From Acidimangrovimonas sediminis (lineage in GTDB: Bacteria; Pseudomonadota; Alphaproteobacteria; Rhodobacterales; Rhodobacteraceae), in NCBI RefSeq assembly GCF_002871005.1, contig NZ_PHSN01000005.1, forward strand, positions 62,001 through 126,000: a stretch of DNA of 64,000 nt, given 5' to 3'. The notes under the pieces were generated by a model. That model did no database searches. It was not told the origin of the DNA and saw only the letters and a list, made by a program, of their open reading frames with translations. Each line of letters begins with the position of its first letter. The stretch's first letter is position 1. The position numbers and the translations under genes were made by a program. This document shows, one piece after another, positions 26,613 through 36,572 of this stretch.

Positions 26613-26940
26613 GGAAGGTCCTTTCACAGGTTTGACCCCATCTAGGCCCGTTGCCCCCCAAGGTTCAAGCCAAGGCCCCGTGACTCTCTCCCAGCCTGCT
26701 GAGGGGGAAGGAAAAATCCCCTCTCCGCCCGGTGCGGATCGCCCCGGGGGGAGGCGACGGTTTGCAACTGGCGCAACCGGCGCGATCGGGCCCCGCTCCG
26801 GCGCCTGCCGAAAAAACGGGCAGCGGGCCGGGGTGCCATGACCTTCCGTGGCGGCGCTGGAAACCGCCCCTTCCCATCTTGTTGAAGGGCTGCTTAACTG
26901 ACCTCAACGAGTACCGGCAGAAAGCGACCCCATAAAAAGC
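26613..26940. other. 328-base divergent intergenic region
   Basis: It separates pepF (minus) from the ATP-grasp operon (plus). I see no gene. There are two small hairpins (near 26701-26721, and CTGCC/GGGCAG near 26805-26822 around an A-run). The last 100 bases before 26941 are less G/C-rich and are where the ATP-grasp operon promoter should be. No convincing -35/-10 pair was found. Confidence 0.5.
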
Positions 26941-28356
26941 ATGTCGCCAAGTTTTTTCAACGAGATGTACGATGGACCGGGGGTACGCGCGCCCTATGCC
27001 CGGCTTGAGGATTGGATGCGGGCGATGCCCGCCGAGCTTCGCCAGATGAAGCAGGCCGAGGCGGAGGCGCTGTTTCGAAGGATCGGCATCACCTTCGCCG
27101 TCTATGGCGAGGGAGGGGACCCGGACCGCCTCATCCCGTTCGACATGTTCCCGCGGGTCTTCACCGGCGCCGAATGGGCCCGGCTGGAGCGCGGCATCAA
27201 GCAACGGGCCCGGGCGCTGAACGCCTTTCTCGTTGATGTCTACGGACGGGGAGAGATCGTGCGGGCCGGCCGCATCCCGGCGCGCCTCGTCTATCTGAAC
27301 GAGGCTTATGAAAAGGCAGTCGTAGGGTTCGTGCCGCCTCGCGGGGTCTACTCGCACATCGTGGGGATCGACCTCGTCCGTACCGGGCCGGACCAGTTCT
27401 ACGTGCTGGAGGACAATTGCCGCACGCCGTCCGGTGTCTCCTATATGCTGGAGAACCGCGAGATCATGATGCGGATGTTTCCCGCCATCTTCCGGGAGAA
27501 CCGGATCCAGCCGGTCGAACGCTACCCCGAGCTTCTGCGCCGCACGCTGGCCTCGGTCGCGCCGGCGAAATGCGACAGCGCGCCGACGGTCGCGATCCTG
27601 ACGCCCGGCCATTACAACAGCGCCTATTACGAACATTCCTTCCTGGCCGACCTCATGGGGGTCGAGCTGGTCGAGGGGCAGGATCTCTTCGTCGAGGGCG
27701 AATTCTGCTACATGCGCACGACCGAGGGTCCGAAGAAGCTCGACGTGATCTACCGGCGGATCGACGATGCCTTCCTCGACCCGTTGTGCTTCCGCCCCGA
27801 CAGCGCGCTGGGGGTTCCCGGGCTGATGGATGTCTACCGGTCGGGCGGGATCACGATCGCCTCGGCGCCGGGCGCGGGCGTGGCGGACGACAAGGCGATC
27901 TACACCTATGTGCCTGAAATGGTGCGCTTCTACCTCGGTGAGGAACCGATCCTTGAAAACGTGCCGACCTGGCAATGCGCCAAGGACGACGACCTGAAAT
28001 ACGTGCTGGAGAACCTGGGCGAACTGGTGGTGAAGGAAGTGCACGGTTCGGGCGGTTACGGCATGCTGGTGGGACCGAAATCCACCAAGGACCAGATCGA
28101 GGCCTTCCGCGCCAAGATCGAGGAGGACCCGTCCAACTACATCGCCCAGCCCACGCTGGCGCTCTCCACCTGCCCGACCTTCGTCGAGCAGGGCATCGCG
28201 CCGCGCCATGTCGACCTGCGCCCCTATTGCCTGGTGGGCGAGCGGATCGAGCTGGTGCCCGGCGGCCTGACCCGCGTCGCGCTCAAGGAAGGCAGCCTTG
28301 TCGTCAACTCGTCTCAGGGCGGGGGCGTCAAGGACACCTGGGTTCTGGCCGAGTGA
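26941..28356 (+). CDS. circularly permuted ATP-grasp protein (CP-ATPgrasp type 2)
   Basis: A 471-aa protein of the circularly permuted ATP-grasp family (former DUF404/DUF407). Family blocks are FFNEMYDGPGVRAPYARL, LEDNCRTPSGVSYMLENR, TPGHYNSAYYEHSFLA, VVKEVHGSGGYGMLVGP and APRHVDLRPYCLVG. These include the acidic and basic residues expected to bind Mg-ATP. Such proteins are predicted to make peptide-like bonds, but the substrate is unknown. It is the first gene of a four-gene operon with an alpha-E protein, a transglutaminase and Anbu. The next gene starts 16 bases on. Confidence 0.92.
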   Translation: MSPSFFNEMYDGPGVRAPYARLEDWMRAMPAELRQMKQAEAEALFRRIGITFAVYGEGGDPDRLIPFDMFPRVFTGAEWARLERGIKQRARALNAFLVDVYGRGEIVRAGRIPARLVYLNEAYEKAVVGFVPPRGVYSHIVGIDLVRTGPDQFYVLEDNCRTPSGVSYMLENREIMMRMFPAIFRENRIQPVERYPELLRRTLASVAPAKCDSAPTVAILTPGHYNSAYYEHSFLADLMGVELVEGQDLFVEGEFCYMRTTEGPKKLDVIYRRIDDAFLDPLCFRPDSALGVPGLMDVYRSGGITIASAPGAGVADDKAIYTYVPEMVRFYLGEEPILENVPTWQCAKDDDLKYVLENLGELVVKEVHGSGGYGMLVGPKSTKDQIEAFRAKIEEDPSNYIAQPTLALSTCPTFVEQGIAPRHVDLRPYCLVGERIELVPGGLTRVALKEGSLVVNSSQGGGVKDTWVLAE

Positions 28357-28372
28357 CAGGTGGGGTGATGAC

Positions 28373-29329
28373 ATGCTGAGCCGGACCGCAGACAACCTCT
28401 ACTGGATCGCCCGCTACATGGAGCGGGCCGAGACGATGGCGCGCCTGCTGCAGGTGGGCGAACGGATCTCCCTCCTGCCCAATTCGGGGGGCGAGGGGTT
28501 CCGCAACGAATGGGACAGCCTGTTGCATGCCTCGGGCACGGCCGAGGGGTTCGCCAGGAAATACGGCGACCCGGTGCAGCGCAACATCGAGAGCTATTTC
28601 TTCTTCGACCACGACAACCCGTCCTCCATCGCCTCCTGCATCGAGCGCGCACGGGAAAACGCGCGGATCGTGCGCACCGCGCTGACGGTCCAGATGTGGG
28701 ACGCGCTGAACACCGCCTTCCAGGAGCTGCGCCAGCTGGAGCGGACGCCGCGGTCCGAGATCGACATCACCCGGCTTGCGGAATGGACCACGGCCAAGGC
28801 CGCCATGGTCAAGGGCACGATCGAGACGACGCACCTGCGCAACGACGGCTGGGATTTCCTCAACCTCGGCTACCTGATCGAACGCGCGGACAACACCGCC
28901 CGGCTGATGGACGTGAAATACTACGTGCTCCTGCCGCAGATCGAATACGTCGGATCGGGCTTCGACAATTACCAATGGGCGACGCTCCTGCGCGCGCTTT
29001 CGGTGCACCGGGCCTTCTACTGGGCCTATGGCGGCGAGGTGACGGCCAAGAAGATCGCCGATTTCCTGATCCTCAACCCGCGCTGCCCGCGGTCGCTGAT
29101 CACATGCGCCGGCGGCATCGTCGGCCACCTCGACCGGCTGGCCGAGGATTACAACCGCCCGACCCAGGCCCAGGCCCATGCCCGCCGCATGACCGAGGGC
29201 CTTGCGGCACATACCCCCGACATGATCTTCGACGAGGGGCTGCACGAATTCCTCACCCGCTTCGTCGGCGACACCGCGCAGCTCGCCGGCATGGTCCACG
29301 AGACTTACCTCAGCGGGGACATGCGATGA
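28373..29329 (+). CDS. alpha-E domain protein (former DUF403)
   Basis: A 318-aa all-alpha protein beginning MLSRTADNLYWIARYMERAE, the hallmark of the alpha-E family. ERADNTARLMDVKYYVLLP lies mid-protein. No catalytic residues are established. It is almost always encoded next to the permuted ATP-grasp protein and is thought to act with it. The stop overlaps the next start by four bases. The start at 28373 follows a GGTGGGGTGATGAC leader. Confidence 0.93.
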   Translation: MLSRTADNLYWIARYMERAETMARLLQVGERISLLPNSGGEGFRNEWDSLLHASGTAEGFARKYGDPVQRNIESYFFFDHDNPSSIASCIERARENARIVRTALTVQMWDALNTAFQELRQLERTPRSEIDITRLAEWTTAKAAMVKGTIETTHLRNDGWDFLNLGYLIERADNTARLMDVKYYVLLPQIEYVGSGFDNYQWATLLRALSVHRAFYWAYGGEVTAKKIADFLILNPRCPRSLITCAGGIVGHLDRLAEDYNRPTQAQAHARRMTEGLAAHTPDMIFDEGLHEFLTRFVGDTAQLAGMVHETYLSGDMR

Positions 29330-30141
29330 TTCTCAGCGTCACCCATACCACCCTTTACCGCTACGACGTGCCGGTGCGGGGCGTGGTGCAGAGCCACAGG
29401 CTCACCCCCGCCAGCTTTGCCACGCAGCGGCCGCTGCGCTGGCAGGTCTCGGTCTCCGACGGCATCCCGGGCGGCAGCTTCCGCGACGGGGCGGGAGACT
29501 GGATCCAGGGCTATTCCGTCGCGGGCCCGGTGAGCGAGATCACCGTGCATGTGGAAGGGGAGGTCGAGACCGAGGATTGCGCGGGCGTCCTGCGGGGCCA
29601 CCGCGAGACGGTTCCCCCCATCGTCTACCTGCGCCGCACCGATGCGACGCGCGCGGATTCGGCGCTGAAGACGCTGGGCCGCGAGGCGGTCTCGGGCGGG
29701 GCCGACACGCTCGACCAGGCGCACCGGCTGATGGGCGCGGTGGCCGATGCCATTCTCTACCGTCCCGGCGCCACCCATGCCGCCACCACCGCCGCCGAGG
29801 CGCTGGAGCTGGGCGAGGGGGTGTGCCAGGACCATGCCCATGCGATGATCGCCGCGGCCCGCAGCACAGGCCTGCCAGCCCGCTACGTCTCGGGCTACCT
29901 GATGGCCGCCGATGCCGGGACACGGCACGAGGCGGCGCATGCCTGGGCCGAGATCTGGGTCGACGGCCTGGGCGCCTGGGTCGGCTTCGACCCCGCCAAC
30001 CGCTGCTGCCCCGACGACCGCTACATCCGTCTCGGGTCGGGGCTTGATGCGCGCGACGCGGCCCCGATCCGGGGCACCGCGCGCGGAACGGGCGGCGAAA
30101 GCCTCGATGTCACAGTTGCCATACAGGCGGTTCAACAATAG
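29326..30141 (+). CDS. transglutaminase-like cysteine protease/amidase
   Basis: A 271-aa protein with the bacterial transglutaminase N-terminal beta domain (ILSVTHTTLYRYD) and the papain-like catalytic core. The triad is visible: Cys in LGEGVCQDHAHAM, His in EAAHAWAEIWVDGLGAW, Asp in GFDPANRC. It likely cleaves or transfers on peptide amide bonds made or recognised by the ATP-grasp/alpha-E pair. It overlaps the alpha-E gene and is followed 32 bases later by Anbu. Confidence 0.92.
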   Translation: MILSVTHTTLYRYDVPVRGVVQSHRLTPASFATQRPLRWQVSVSDGIPGGSFRDGAGDWIQGYSVAGPVSEITVHVEGEVETEDCAGVLRGHRETVPPIVYLRRTDATRADSALKTLGREAVSGGADTLDQAHRLMGAVADAILYRPGATHAATTAAEALELGEGVCQDHAHAMIAAARSTGLPARYVSGYLMAADAGTRHEAAHAWAEIWVDGLGAWVGFDPANRCCPDDRYIRLGSGLDARDAAPIRGTARGTGGESLDVTVAIQAVQQ

Positions 30142-30173
30142 TGTCGTCCGACTCTCTTACGCGTGCGTGACAC

Positions 30174-30899
30174 ATGACCTATTGCGTCGGCCTCCTCCTC
30201 AACGAAGGCATGGTCCTTCTGTCCGATACCCGCACCAACGCGGGGCTCGACAATATCTCGATCTATCGCAAGACCTTCGTGTTCGAGGCGCCGGGAGAGC
30301 GGGTGATCACGATCCTGACCGCCGGCAGCCTGTCGGTCACCCAGACCGCGATCGCGCTTCTGCGCGATGCGATCGACGACCCGGACGCGGATCACAACAC
30401 CTCGATCATGAAGGCCCCGACCATGCTCAAGGTGGCCGAGATGATCGGCAACACGCTGGCCTCGGTGCGCCAGGACATCGAGGCGAAGATGAGCGCGGCG
30501 AAGGTGTCGACCGCCGCCTCGATGATCGTCGCGGGGCAAAGGAAGGGCGGCGGCCCCCGGATGTTCCTGATCTATCCGGAAGGCAACTTCATCGAGGCGA
30601 CCGAGGACACGCCCTACCTGCAGATCGGCGAGCACAAGTACGGCAAGCCGATCCTCGACCGGGTGGTGACGATGGAGACCACTTTGCAGGACGCACAGAA
30701 GGCGGTGCTGCTGTCGATGGATTCGACGCTGCGGTCGAACCTGTCGGTGGGCATGCCGTTGGACCTTACGGTGATCGCGCGCGACGATCTGCGGGTGACC
30801 TCGCAGCGCCGGATCGAGGCGGGCGACGACCAGTTTCGCGAGATGAGCGACGCCTGGAGCCAGGCGCTGCGCGACGGGTTCACCCGGATCGCGATCTGA
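30174..30899 (+). CDS. Anbu, proteasome-like peptidase (ancestral beta subunit)
   Basis: A 241-aa relative of HslV and proteasome beta subunits. The N-terminal threonine nucleophile would be Thr2 after Met removal (MTYCVG). The supporting aspartate is in LSDTRTNAGLDN (17 counting Thr as 1) and the lysine in SIYRKTFVFE (32). This spacing matches the catalytic triad of the fold. Anbu proteins form open ring or helical assemblies without a known ATPase partner and have no settled substrate. Its place behind the ATP-grasp, alpha-E and transglutaminase genes is the known Anbu neighbourhood. Repeat copy E follows. Confidence 0.9.
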   Translation: MTYCVGLLLNEGMVLLSDTRTNAGLDNISIYRKTFVFEAPGERVITILTAGSLSVTQTAIALLRDAIDDPDADHNTSIMKAPTMLKVAEMIGNTLASVRQDIEAKMSAAKVSTAASMIVAGQRKGGGPRMFLIYPEGNFIEATEDTPYLQIGEHKYGKPILDRVVTMETTLQDAQKAVLLSMDSTLRSNLSVGMPLDLTVIARDDLRVTSQRRIEAGDDQFREMSDAWSQALRDGFTRIAI

Positions 30900-30914
30900 G
30901 GTCGCGCGGGCGGT

Positions 30915-30981
30915 GGGGGCAGAGGCGGGGGCGCTGCCCCCCTGCACCCCCCCGGGATATTTTCGCTCAGAAGAAAGGGAG
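30915..30981 (+). repeat. intergenic repeat element, copy E
   Basis: Plus-strand copy with a GGGGGC/GCCCCC hairpin, core GGGATATTTTCG and tail TCAGAAGAAAGGGAGGG. The tail ends nine bases before the next ATG (30990) and supplies its ribosome-binding site. Confidence 0.8.
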
Positions 30982-30989
30982 GGCCCGGC

Positions 30990-31898
30990 ATGGTCCGAGT
31001 GTTGATCCATCAGCCGATCCATGCGGCCGGCGAGGCGCTGTTGCGTGACGCGGGGCTGGAGATCGTGCGCGAAGGGCCGATGGCCGAGGCGGATGCGGTG
31101 ATCGTGCGCACGGGCCGGGTCGGGGCGGAGGCCTTCGGTGGGCGCCTCGGGCATGTCTCGAAGCACGGGGTCGGGGTCGACAACGTCGACCTCGAGGCGG
31201 CCCGGGCGGCGGGGGTGTTGGTCACCAACACGCCGGGGGCCAACGCGGTGGCGGTGGCCGAGCATGCCCTGATGCTGATGCTGATGCTGGCAAAGTCGGC
31301 GCCCGCGATGGAGCGCGCGGCGCGGGCCGGGTGCGGCGGCATCGGGGTGGCGCCGGTGGTCGACCTGGCCGGGCGGCGACTGCTGATCGTGGGGTACGGC
31401 GCCTCGGGGCGGCGGCTTGGCGTCATGGCGCAGGCGCTGGGGATGCGGGTGTCGGTGGTGTCGCGGTCCCTGCGGGGAGAGGCGACCGGGGAGGGCTTTG
31501 CCGTCGCGCCCGATCTCATGGCGGCGCTGCCCGAGACCGACGTCCTCTCGCTCCACTGTCCGCTGACGGAGGAGACCCGGGGCATGATCGGCGCCGGGGA
31601 ACTGGCGGCGTTGCCCGCGGGGGCGTTCCTCGTGAACGTCGCGCGGGGCGGCATCGTCGACGAGGCGGCGCTGCTGACCGGGGCGGGGCATCTTGGGGGC
31701 GTGGGCCTCGACGTGACCGAGGTGGAGCCCTTGCCGGTGGAAAGCCCGCTGATGGATTTGCCGAACCTGATCCTCACGCCGCATTCCGCGGGGATCAGCG
31801 AGGGGGCGATGCGGCAGATGGCGGTGCAATCGGCGCAGAACGTGATCGACGCGCTGTCGGGGAAATTGGATCCGGCCTGCGTGATCGTACTGCGGTAG
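30990..31898 (+). CDS. D-isomer-specific 2-hydroxyacid dehydrogenase
   Basis: NAD-dependent dehydrogenase of 302 aa in the SerA/phosphoglycerate dehydrogenase superfamily. The nucleotide loop is VGYGASGRRLG. The catalytic trio is Arg in NVARGGIVDE, Glu in DVTEVEPLP and His in TPHSAGIS. It lacks the C-terminal ACT regulatory domain of full SerA. The exact hydroxyacid is not clear. The ribosome site lies in repeat copy E. Confidence 0.9.
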   Translation: MVRVLIHQPIHAAGEALLRDAGLEIVREGPMAEADAVIVRTGRVGAEAFGGRLGHVSKHGVGVDNVDLEAARAAGVLVTNTPGANAVAVAEHALMLMLMLAKSAPAMERAARAGCGGIGVAPVVDLAGRRLLIVGYGASGRRLGVMAQALGMRVSVVSRSLRGEATGEGFAVAPDLMAALPETDVLSLHCPLTEETRGMIGAGELAALPAGAFLVNVARGGIVDEAALLTGAGHLGGVGLDVTEVEPLPVESPLMDLPNLILTPHSAGISEGAMRQMAVQSAQNVIDALSGKLDPACVIVLR

Positions 31899-31927
31899 AC
31901 CCGGCGCCTGTTAGGCAGCGCCCTGAC

Positions 31928-31976
31928 CTTCATCTTGGCAGAAGTCCTCCACGGGGGGCCGGGGTGAAACCCCCGG
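31928..31976 (-). repeat. intergenic repeat element, copy F
   Basis: Minus-strand copy between convergent genes (the dehydrogenase and hutU). The hairpin CCGGGG/CCCCGG is near 31959-31976, and core and tail read GTGGAGGACTTC...AAGATGAAGG on the minus strand. Confidence 0.7.
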
Positions 31977-32002
31977 CGCCGTCGCAGATCCCGGGGGCGG
32001 CG

Positions 32003-33712
32003 TCAGGCCCCGAGGATCCCCGGCAGGTTCAGCCCGTGTTCGCGGGCGCAGTCCTTCGCGATGTCATAGCCCGCGTCGGCGTGGCGCATCACGCCGGTGG
32101 CCGGGTCGTTCCAGAGCACGCGCTCCAGCCGCCGGTCGGCATCCTCGGACCCGTCGCAGACCACGACCATGCCCGAATGCTGCGAGAAGCCCATGCCGAC
32201 GCCGCCGCCGTGGTGCAGCGAGACCCAGGTCGCGCCCGAGGCGGTGTTGAGGAGCGCGTTCAGAAGCGGCCAGTCCGACACCGCGTCGGAGCCGTCCTTC
32301 ATCGCCTCCGTCTCGCGGTTGGGCGAGGCGACGGAGCCGCTGTCGAGGTGGTCGCGGCCGATCACCACCGGGGCCTTCAACTCGCCCGTCCGCACCATCT
32401 CGTTGAACTTCAGCCCGGCGCGGTGGCGGTCGCCGAGGCCGATCCAGCAGATCCGCGCGGGCAGGCCCTGAAAGGCGATGCGTTCCCGCGCCATGTCGAG
32501 CCAGCGGTGCAGGTGGGCGTTCTCGGGGAAGAGCTCCTTCATCGCCTGATCGGTCTTGTAGATATCTTCCGGGTCGCCCGACAGCGCGGCCCAGCGGAAG
32601 GGGCCCACGCCGCGGCAGAACAGCGGGCGGATGTAGGCGGGGACGAAGCCGGGGAAGGCAAAGGCGTTTTCCAGCCCCTCTTCCTGCGCGACCTGGCGGA
32701 TGTTGTTGCCGTAGTCGAGCGTCGGCACCCCGGCGTTCCAGAAATCCACCATCGCGGCCACGTGGTCGCGCATCGAGGCGCGGGCGGCCTTTTCCACGGC
32801 CTTGGGTTCGCTCTCCTGCTTGGCGCGCCATTCGGCGACACTCCAGCCCTTGGGCAGGTAGCCGTGCAGGGGATCGTGGGCCGAGGTCTGGTCGGTCACG
32901 ATGTCGGGGCGGCCGTTGGGCATCGGCGCGCCGGCCTTCATCCGCGCGACGATCTCGGGGAAGACATCGGCGGCGTTGCCGATGAGGGCCACGGATTTCG
33001 CCTCGCCCTTCGCCGTCCACTCGGCGATCAGTGCCAGCGCCTCGTCCAGCGTCTGGGCCTTGGCGTCGCAATAGCGGGTGCGGATGCGGAAATCGGCCCG
33101 GGTCTCGTCGCATTCGACGGCGAGGCAGCAGGCCCCCGCCATCACCGCGGCCAGGGGCTGGGCGCCGCCCATGCCGCCGAGGCCGCCGGTCAGGATCCAC
33201 TTGCCGGTGAGGTCGCCGCCGTAATGCTGGCGGCCGGCCTCGGCGAAGGTCTCATAGGTGCCCTGCACGATGCCTTGCGTGCCGATGTAGATCCAGGACC
33301 CGGCGGTCATCTGGCCGTACATGGCGAGGCCCTTCTTGTCGAGCTCGTTGAAATGGTCCCAGGTGGCCCAGTGCGGCACGAGGTTGGAGTTGGCGATCAG
33401 CACCCGGGGGGCATCGCGGTGAGTGCGGAAGATGCCCACCGGCTTGCCGGATTGCACGAGGAGGGTCTCGTCCTCTTCGAGCGACTTGAGCGAGGCGACG
33501 ATGCGGTCGAAATCCTCCCACGTGCGGGCGGCACGGCCGATGCCGCCGTAGACCACCAGCTCGTGCGGATTCTCGGCCACGTCGGGGTGGAGGTTGTTCA
33601 TCAGCATGCGCATCGGCGCCTCGGTCAGCCAGGACTTGGCAGTGATGTCGGTGCCGGTGGCGGGAAAGACATCGCGTAGGTTGTGGCGGGGGCCGGCGGA
33701 TTTGGTGCTCAT
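32003..33712 (-). CDS. hutU: urocanate hydratase
   Basis: NAD-containing lyase of 569 aa, second step of histidine breakdown (urocanate to imidazolonepropionate). The NAD loop is [17 protein letters not shown]. The conserved cysteine region is [38 protein letters not shown] is the C-terminal signature. The start at 33712 has an AAGG ribosome site. hutH lies 69 bases upstream, with repeat copy G between them, where hutG is often found. Confidence 0.97.
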   Translation of the reverse strand: MSTKSAGPRHNLRDVFPATGTDITAKSWLTEAPMRMLMNNLHPDVAENPHELVVYGGIGRAARTWEDFDRIVASLKSLEEDETLLVQSGKPVGIFRTHRDAPRVLIANSNLVPHWATWDHFNELDKKGLAMYGQMTAGSWIYIGTQGIVQGTYETFAEAGRQHYGGDLTGKWILTGGLGGMGGAQPLAAVMAGACCLAVECDETRADFRIRTRYCDAKAQTLDEALALIAEWTAKGEAKSVALIGNAADVFPEIVARMKAGAPMPNGRPDIVTDQTSAHDPLHGYLPKGWSVAEWRAKQESEPKAVEKAARASMRDHVAAMVDFWNAGVPTLDYGNNIRQVAQEEGLENAFAFPGFVPAYIRPLFCRGVGPFRWAALSGDPEDIYKTDQAMKELFPENAHLHRWLDMARERIAFQGLPARICWIGLGDRHRAGLKFNEMVRTGELKAPVVIGRDHLDSGSVASPNRETEAMKDGSDAVSDWPLLNALLNTASGATWVSLHHGGGVGMGFSQHSGMVVVCDGSEDADRRLERVLWNDPATGVMRHADAGYDIAKDCAREHGLNLPGILGA

Positions 33713-33740
33713 GATCGGGCCTTTCGGTGGGGCGGAGAGC

Positions 33741-33793
33741 GCCGGGGGTTTCACACCCCCGGACCCCCGTGGAGTATTTGGTCAAGAAAGAAG
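33741..33793 (+). repeat. intergenic repeat element, copy G, overlapping the hutH 3' end
   Basis: Plus-strand copy: hairpin CCGGGGG-tttcaca-CCCCCGG at 33742-33762, core GTGGAGTATTT, tail TCAAGAAAGAAGG. The tail contains the hutH stop codon and its last codons (Leu-Leu-Ser), so the element has become part of the coding sequence. Confidence 0.8.
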
Positions 33794-35317
33794 GGGAAGC
33801 GAGGTTTCGGTGGCCTCGGTCAGCGCGCCGATCTCGATCAGCTTTGCGGCCGCGGCGAGGTCGGGGGCGAGGTAGCGGTCTTCCCGGAGGGGGGCGATGT
33901 CGTCGCGGAGGCGGGCGATCGCGGCCTGAAGCGGCGTGGACGTCGTGAGCGGGGCGCGGAAGTCGATGCCCTGCGCGGCACAGATCGCCTCGACGCCCAG
34001 GATGCTGTTCAGGTTTCCGACCATCTTCGTCAGGCGCCGGGCGCCGTGGGCGGCCATGCTGACGTGGTCTTCCTGATTGGCGCTGGTGGGGGTGGAGTCG
34101 GTGACCGTAGGGGTGGCGAGGTGCTTGTTCTCGCTCATCAGCGCCGCGGTGGTCACCTCGGCGATCATCAGGCCTGAGTTGAGGCCGGGCGCGGGGGTGA
34201 GAAATGGCGGCAGGTCGTGGCTGAGCGTGGGATCGACCATGAGCGCCACGCGTCGCTGCGCGATGGCGCCGATCTCGGCCACGGCGAGGGCGATCATGTC
34301 GGCGGCAAAGCCCACGGGTTCGGCGTGGAAATTGCCGCCCGAGACGATGAGGCCGGCCTCTGAGAGGACGAGCGGGTTGTCGGTGGCGGCGTTCGCCTCG
34401 ATCTCCAGCGTGCGGGCGGCCTGGCGCAGGACGTCGATCGCCGCGCCCAGCACCTGCGGTTGGCAGCGGATGCAGTAGGGATCCTGCACGCGGGTGTCGC
34501 CGATCCGGTGGCTTTCGCGGATTTCGGAACCGTCGAGAAGGGCGCGCATCGATGCTGCCGCCTCGATCTGGCCGGCATGGCCGCGGAGGCTGTGGATCTC
34601 GGGCTGAAGCGGGGCGGTGGAGCCCATGATCGCGTCGGTCGACAGCGCCGATGTGACCAGCGACGATTCTGCCGCGCGCCAGGCCGAGAACAGGCCGGCC
34701 AGCGCCCAGGCGGTGGAGAATTGCGTGCCGTTGATCAGCGCGAGGCCTTCCTTCGGGCCGAGCGTGATCGGGGTGAGGCCTGCCGTGGCGAGGGCCTCGG
34801 CGCCGGGGAGGACCCGGCCCCCGATCTCCGCCTCGCCCGCGCCGATCATCACTGCGGTCATATGGGCGAGCGGGGCGAGATCGCCCGAGGCGCCGACCGA
34901 GCCCTGGGCCGGGACAACTGGGGTAACGCCGGCCGCCAGCATCCCCTCGATCAGCTCGATCACCTCCCAGCGCACACCCGAGGCGCCGCGGCCGAGGCTG
35001 AGGAGCTTCAACGTCATCATCAGACGGGTGATTGCTGTGGGGCAGGCCTCGCCGACCCCGCAGCAATGAGAGAGGATCAGGTTTCTTTGAAGAGTTTCTG
35101 TGTCTTGCGGGGCGATCTTGAGGCTGGCGAGCTTGCCGAAGCCGGTGTTTACGCCGTAGACCGGGGCAGAGCCGGCCGCGGCGGCGGCGATCTGCGCCTG
35201 GGCCGCTTCGACCGCGGGCTTGCAGGCGCGGTCAAGCTGTGCCGGAGCGTCAGTGCGCCAGATTTGTTCCAATTGTGAAAGTGACGTGGCGCCAGGCGCG
35301 AGGGTTTCAGGCGACAA
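33782..35317 (-). CDS. hutH: histidine ammonia-lyase
   Basis: First enzyme of histidine use, releasing ammonia to form urocanate (511 aa). The MIO prosthetic group forms from Ala-Ser-Gly in [26 protein letters not shown] and [11 protein letters not shown] are further family motifs. It starts at TTG 35317, which GGAGG five bases upstream supports, and overlaps the end of hutI by 11 bases. The last residues are encoded by repeat copy G. Confidence 0.96.
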   Translation of the reverse strand: MSPETLAPGATSLSQLEQIWRTDAPAQLDRACKPAVEAAQAQIAAAAAGSAPVYGVNTGFGKLASLKIAPQDTETLQRNLILSHCCGVGEACPTAITRLMMTLKLLSLGRGASGVRWEVIELIEGMLAAGVTPVVPAQGSVGASGDLAPLAHMTAVMIGAGEAEIGGRVLPGAEALATAGLTPITLGPKEGLALINGTQFSTAWALAGLFSAWRAAESSLVTSALSTDAIMGSTAPLQPEIHSLRGHAGQIEAAASMRALLDGSEIRESHRIGDTRVQDPYCIRCQPQVLGAAIDVLRQAARTLEIEANAATDNPLVLSEAGLIVSGGNFHAEPVGFAADMIALAVAEIGAIAQRRVALMVDPTLSHDLPPFLTPAPGLNSGLMIAEVTTAALMSENKHLATPTVTDSTPTSANQEDHVSMAAHGARRLTKMVGNLNSILGVEAICAAQGIDFRAPLTTSTPLQAAIARLRDDIAPLREDRYLAPDLAAAAKLIEIGALTEATETSLPLLS

Positions 35318-36503
35318 GCGTGCCTCCGATGATGCGTTTGTGCAAGGGGGTGGGGCCGACGCGATAGGCGAGCTCAGCCGGTTCGCGGGCCTCCCACACG
35401 GCGAGGTCGGCGCGGAGGCCGGGGGCGATCACGCCGCGGTCGGAAAGGCCGAGCGCGCGGGCGGCGATGCGGGTGGTGCCGGCCAGCGCCTCTTCCGGCG
35501 TCATGCGGAACAGGGTGCAGGCCATGTTCATGGCGAGGCAGAGCGAGGTCATGGGCGCCGTGCCCGGGTTGCAATCGGTGGCCACGGCCATCTCGGTGCC
35601 CGCCGCGCGGAGCGCGTCGATCGGCGGCAGCTGCGTCTCGCGCAGGGTATAGAAAGCGCCGGGCAGGATCACCGCGACTGTGCCCGCGGTGGCCATGGCG
35701 GCGGCCCCCTCGGCGTCGAGATATTCGAGGTGATCGGCCGAGAGCGCGCCGTGCCGGGCCGCCATCGCCGCGCCGCCAAGGTTGGACAGCTGCTCGGCAT
35801 GGAGCTTCACCGGCAGGCCGAGGGCGCTTGCCTCGGCGAAGACCGTCTCGATCTGCGCGGGTGAAAAGGCGATGCCCTCGCAAAAGCCGTCGACGGCATC
35901 GACCAGCCCTTCGGCATGGGCCGCGCGGAGCGCAGGGATCACCTGTTCGGCAAGGAATTCATCGTCGCGGCCCTTGTATTCGGGCGGGGTCGCATGGGCG
36001 CCGAGGAAGGTGGTGACCACGCTTATCGCCCGCTCGGAGCCGATCCGGCGGGCGGCGCGCAGCATGCGAAGTTCGGTTTCGATATCAAGGCCGTAGCCTG
36101 ATTTCACCTCGATCGTGCCGACCCCTTCGGCAAGCATCTGGTCGACCCGCGGAAGGGCCTGCGCGACCAGCGCGTCCTCGCTTGCCGCACGGGTGGCCGC
36201 GACGGTCGAGACGATGCCGCCCCCGGCCTTCGCGACCTCTTCGTAGGAGGCGCCGTTCAGCCGCATCTCGAACTCGCGCGCGCGTTGACCGCCGAAGACC
36301 ACGTGGGTGTGACAGTCGATCAGCGCCGGCGTGACGAGGCGGCCGCCCATGTCCATCCGCTCGCCCTCCGGCGCCTCGGCGGAGGGGCCGGCCCAGGCGA
36401 TCCGGTCACCTTCGATCGCCACCGCGGCGCCGTCGATCAGGCCATAGGGTGCGCCGCCCGAAAGCATCGTCGCGAGCCGCAGGTTGTCGAGAATCATCGT
36501 CAT
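35307..36503 (-). CDS. hutI: imidazolonepropionase
   Basis: Metal-dependent amidohydrolase (398 aa), third step: imidazolonepropionate to formiminoglutamate. The metal HxH is in [10 protein letters not shown]; the substrate region is [13 protein letters not shown]. Later ligands are in HAEQLSN, HLEYLD and ATDCNPGT. An ATG six bases downstream (36497) is an alternative start. It is the first gene of the minus-strand hut set, divergent from hutF across the operator. Confidence 0.95.
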   Translation of the reverse strand: MTMILDNLRLATMLSGGAPYGLIDGAAVAIEGDRIAWAGPSAEAPEGERMDMGGRLVTPALIDCHTHVVFGGQRAREFEMRLNGASYEEVAKAGGGIVSTVAATRAASEDALVAQALPRVDQMLAEGVGTIEVKSGYGLDIETELRMLRAARRIGSERAISVVTTFLGAHATPPEYKGRDDEFLAEQVIPALRAAHAEGLVDAVDGFCEGIAFSPAQIETVFAEASALGLPVKLHAEQLSNLGGAAMAARHGALSADHLEYLDAEGAAAMATAGTVAVILPGAFYTLRETQLPPIDALRAAGTEMAVATDCNPGTAPMTSLCLAMNMACTLFRMTPEEALAGTTRIAARALGLSDRGVIAPGLRADLAVWEAREPAELAYRVGPTPLHKRIIGGTLVA

Positions 36504-36533
36504 CGTGCTTGCCTTATGATCATGCTTTTCGAT

Positions 36534-36551
36534 AATATGTCTGTACATATT
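36534..36551. promoter_or_regulatory. HutC-type operator between hutI and hutF
   Basis: A perfect inverted repeat AATATGT-CTGT-ACATATT in the 69-base divergent gap. Its centre, TGTACAGACA on one strand, differs by one base from the TGTATAGACA type of HutC site I recall. With a HutC gene three kilobases away, control of both transcripts from one site is likely. Confidence 0.75.
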
Positions 36552-36572
36552 AATCGCTGTCAAGGACGGGAC

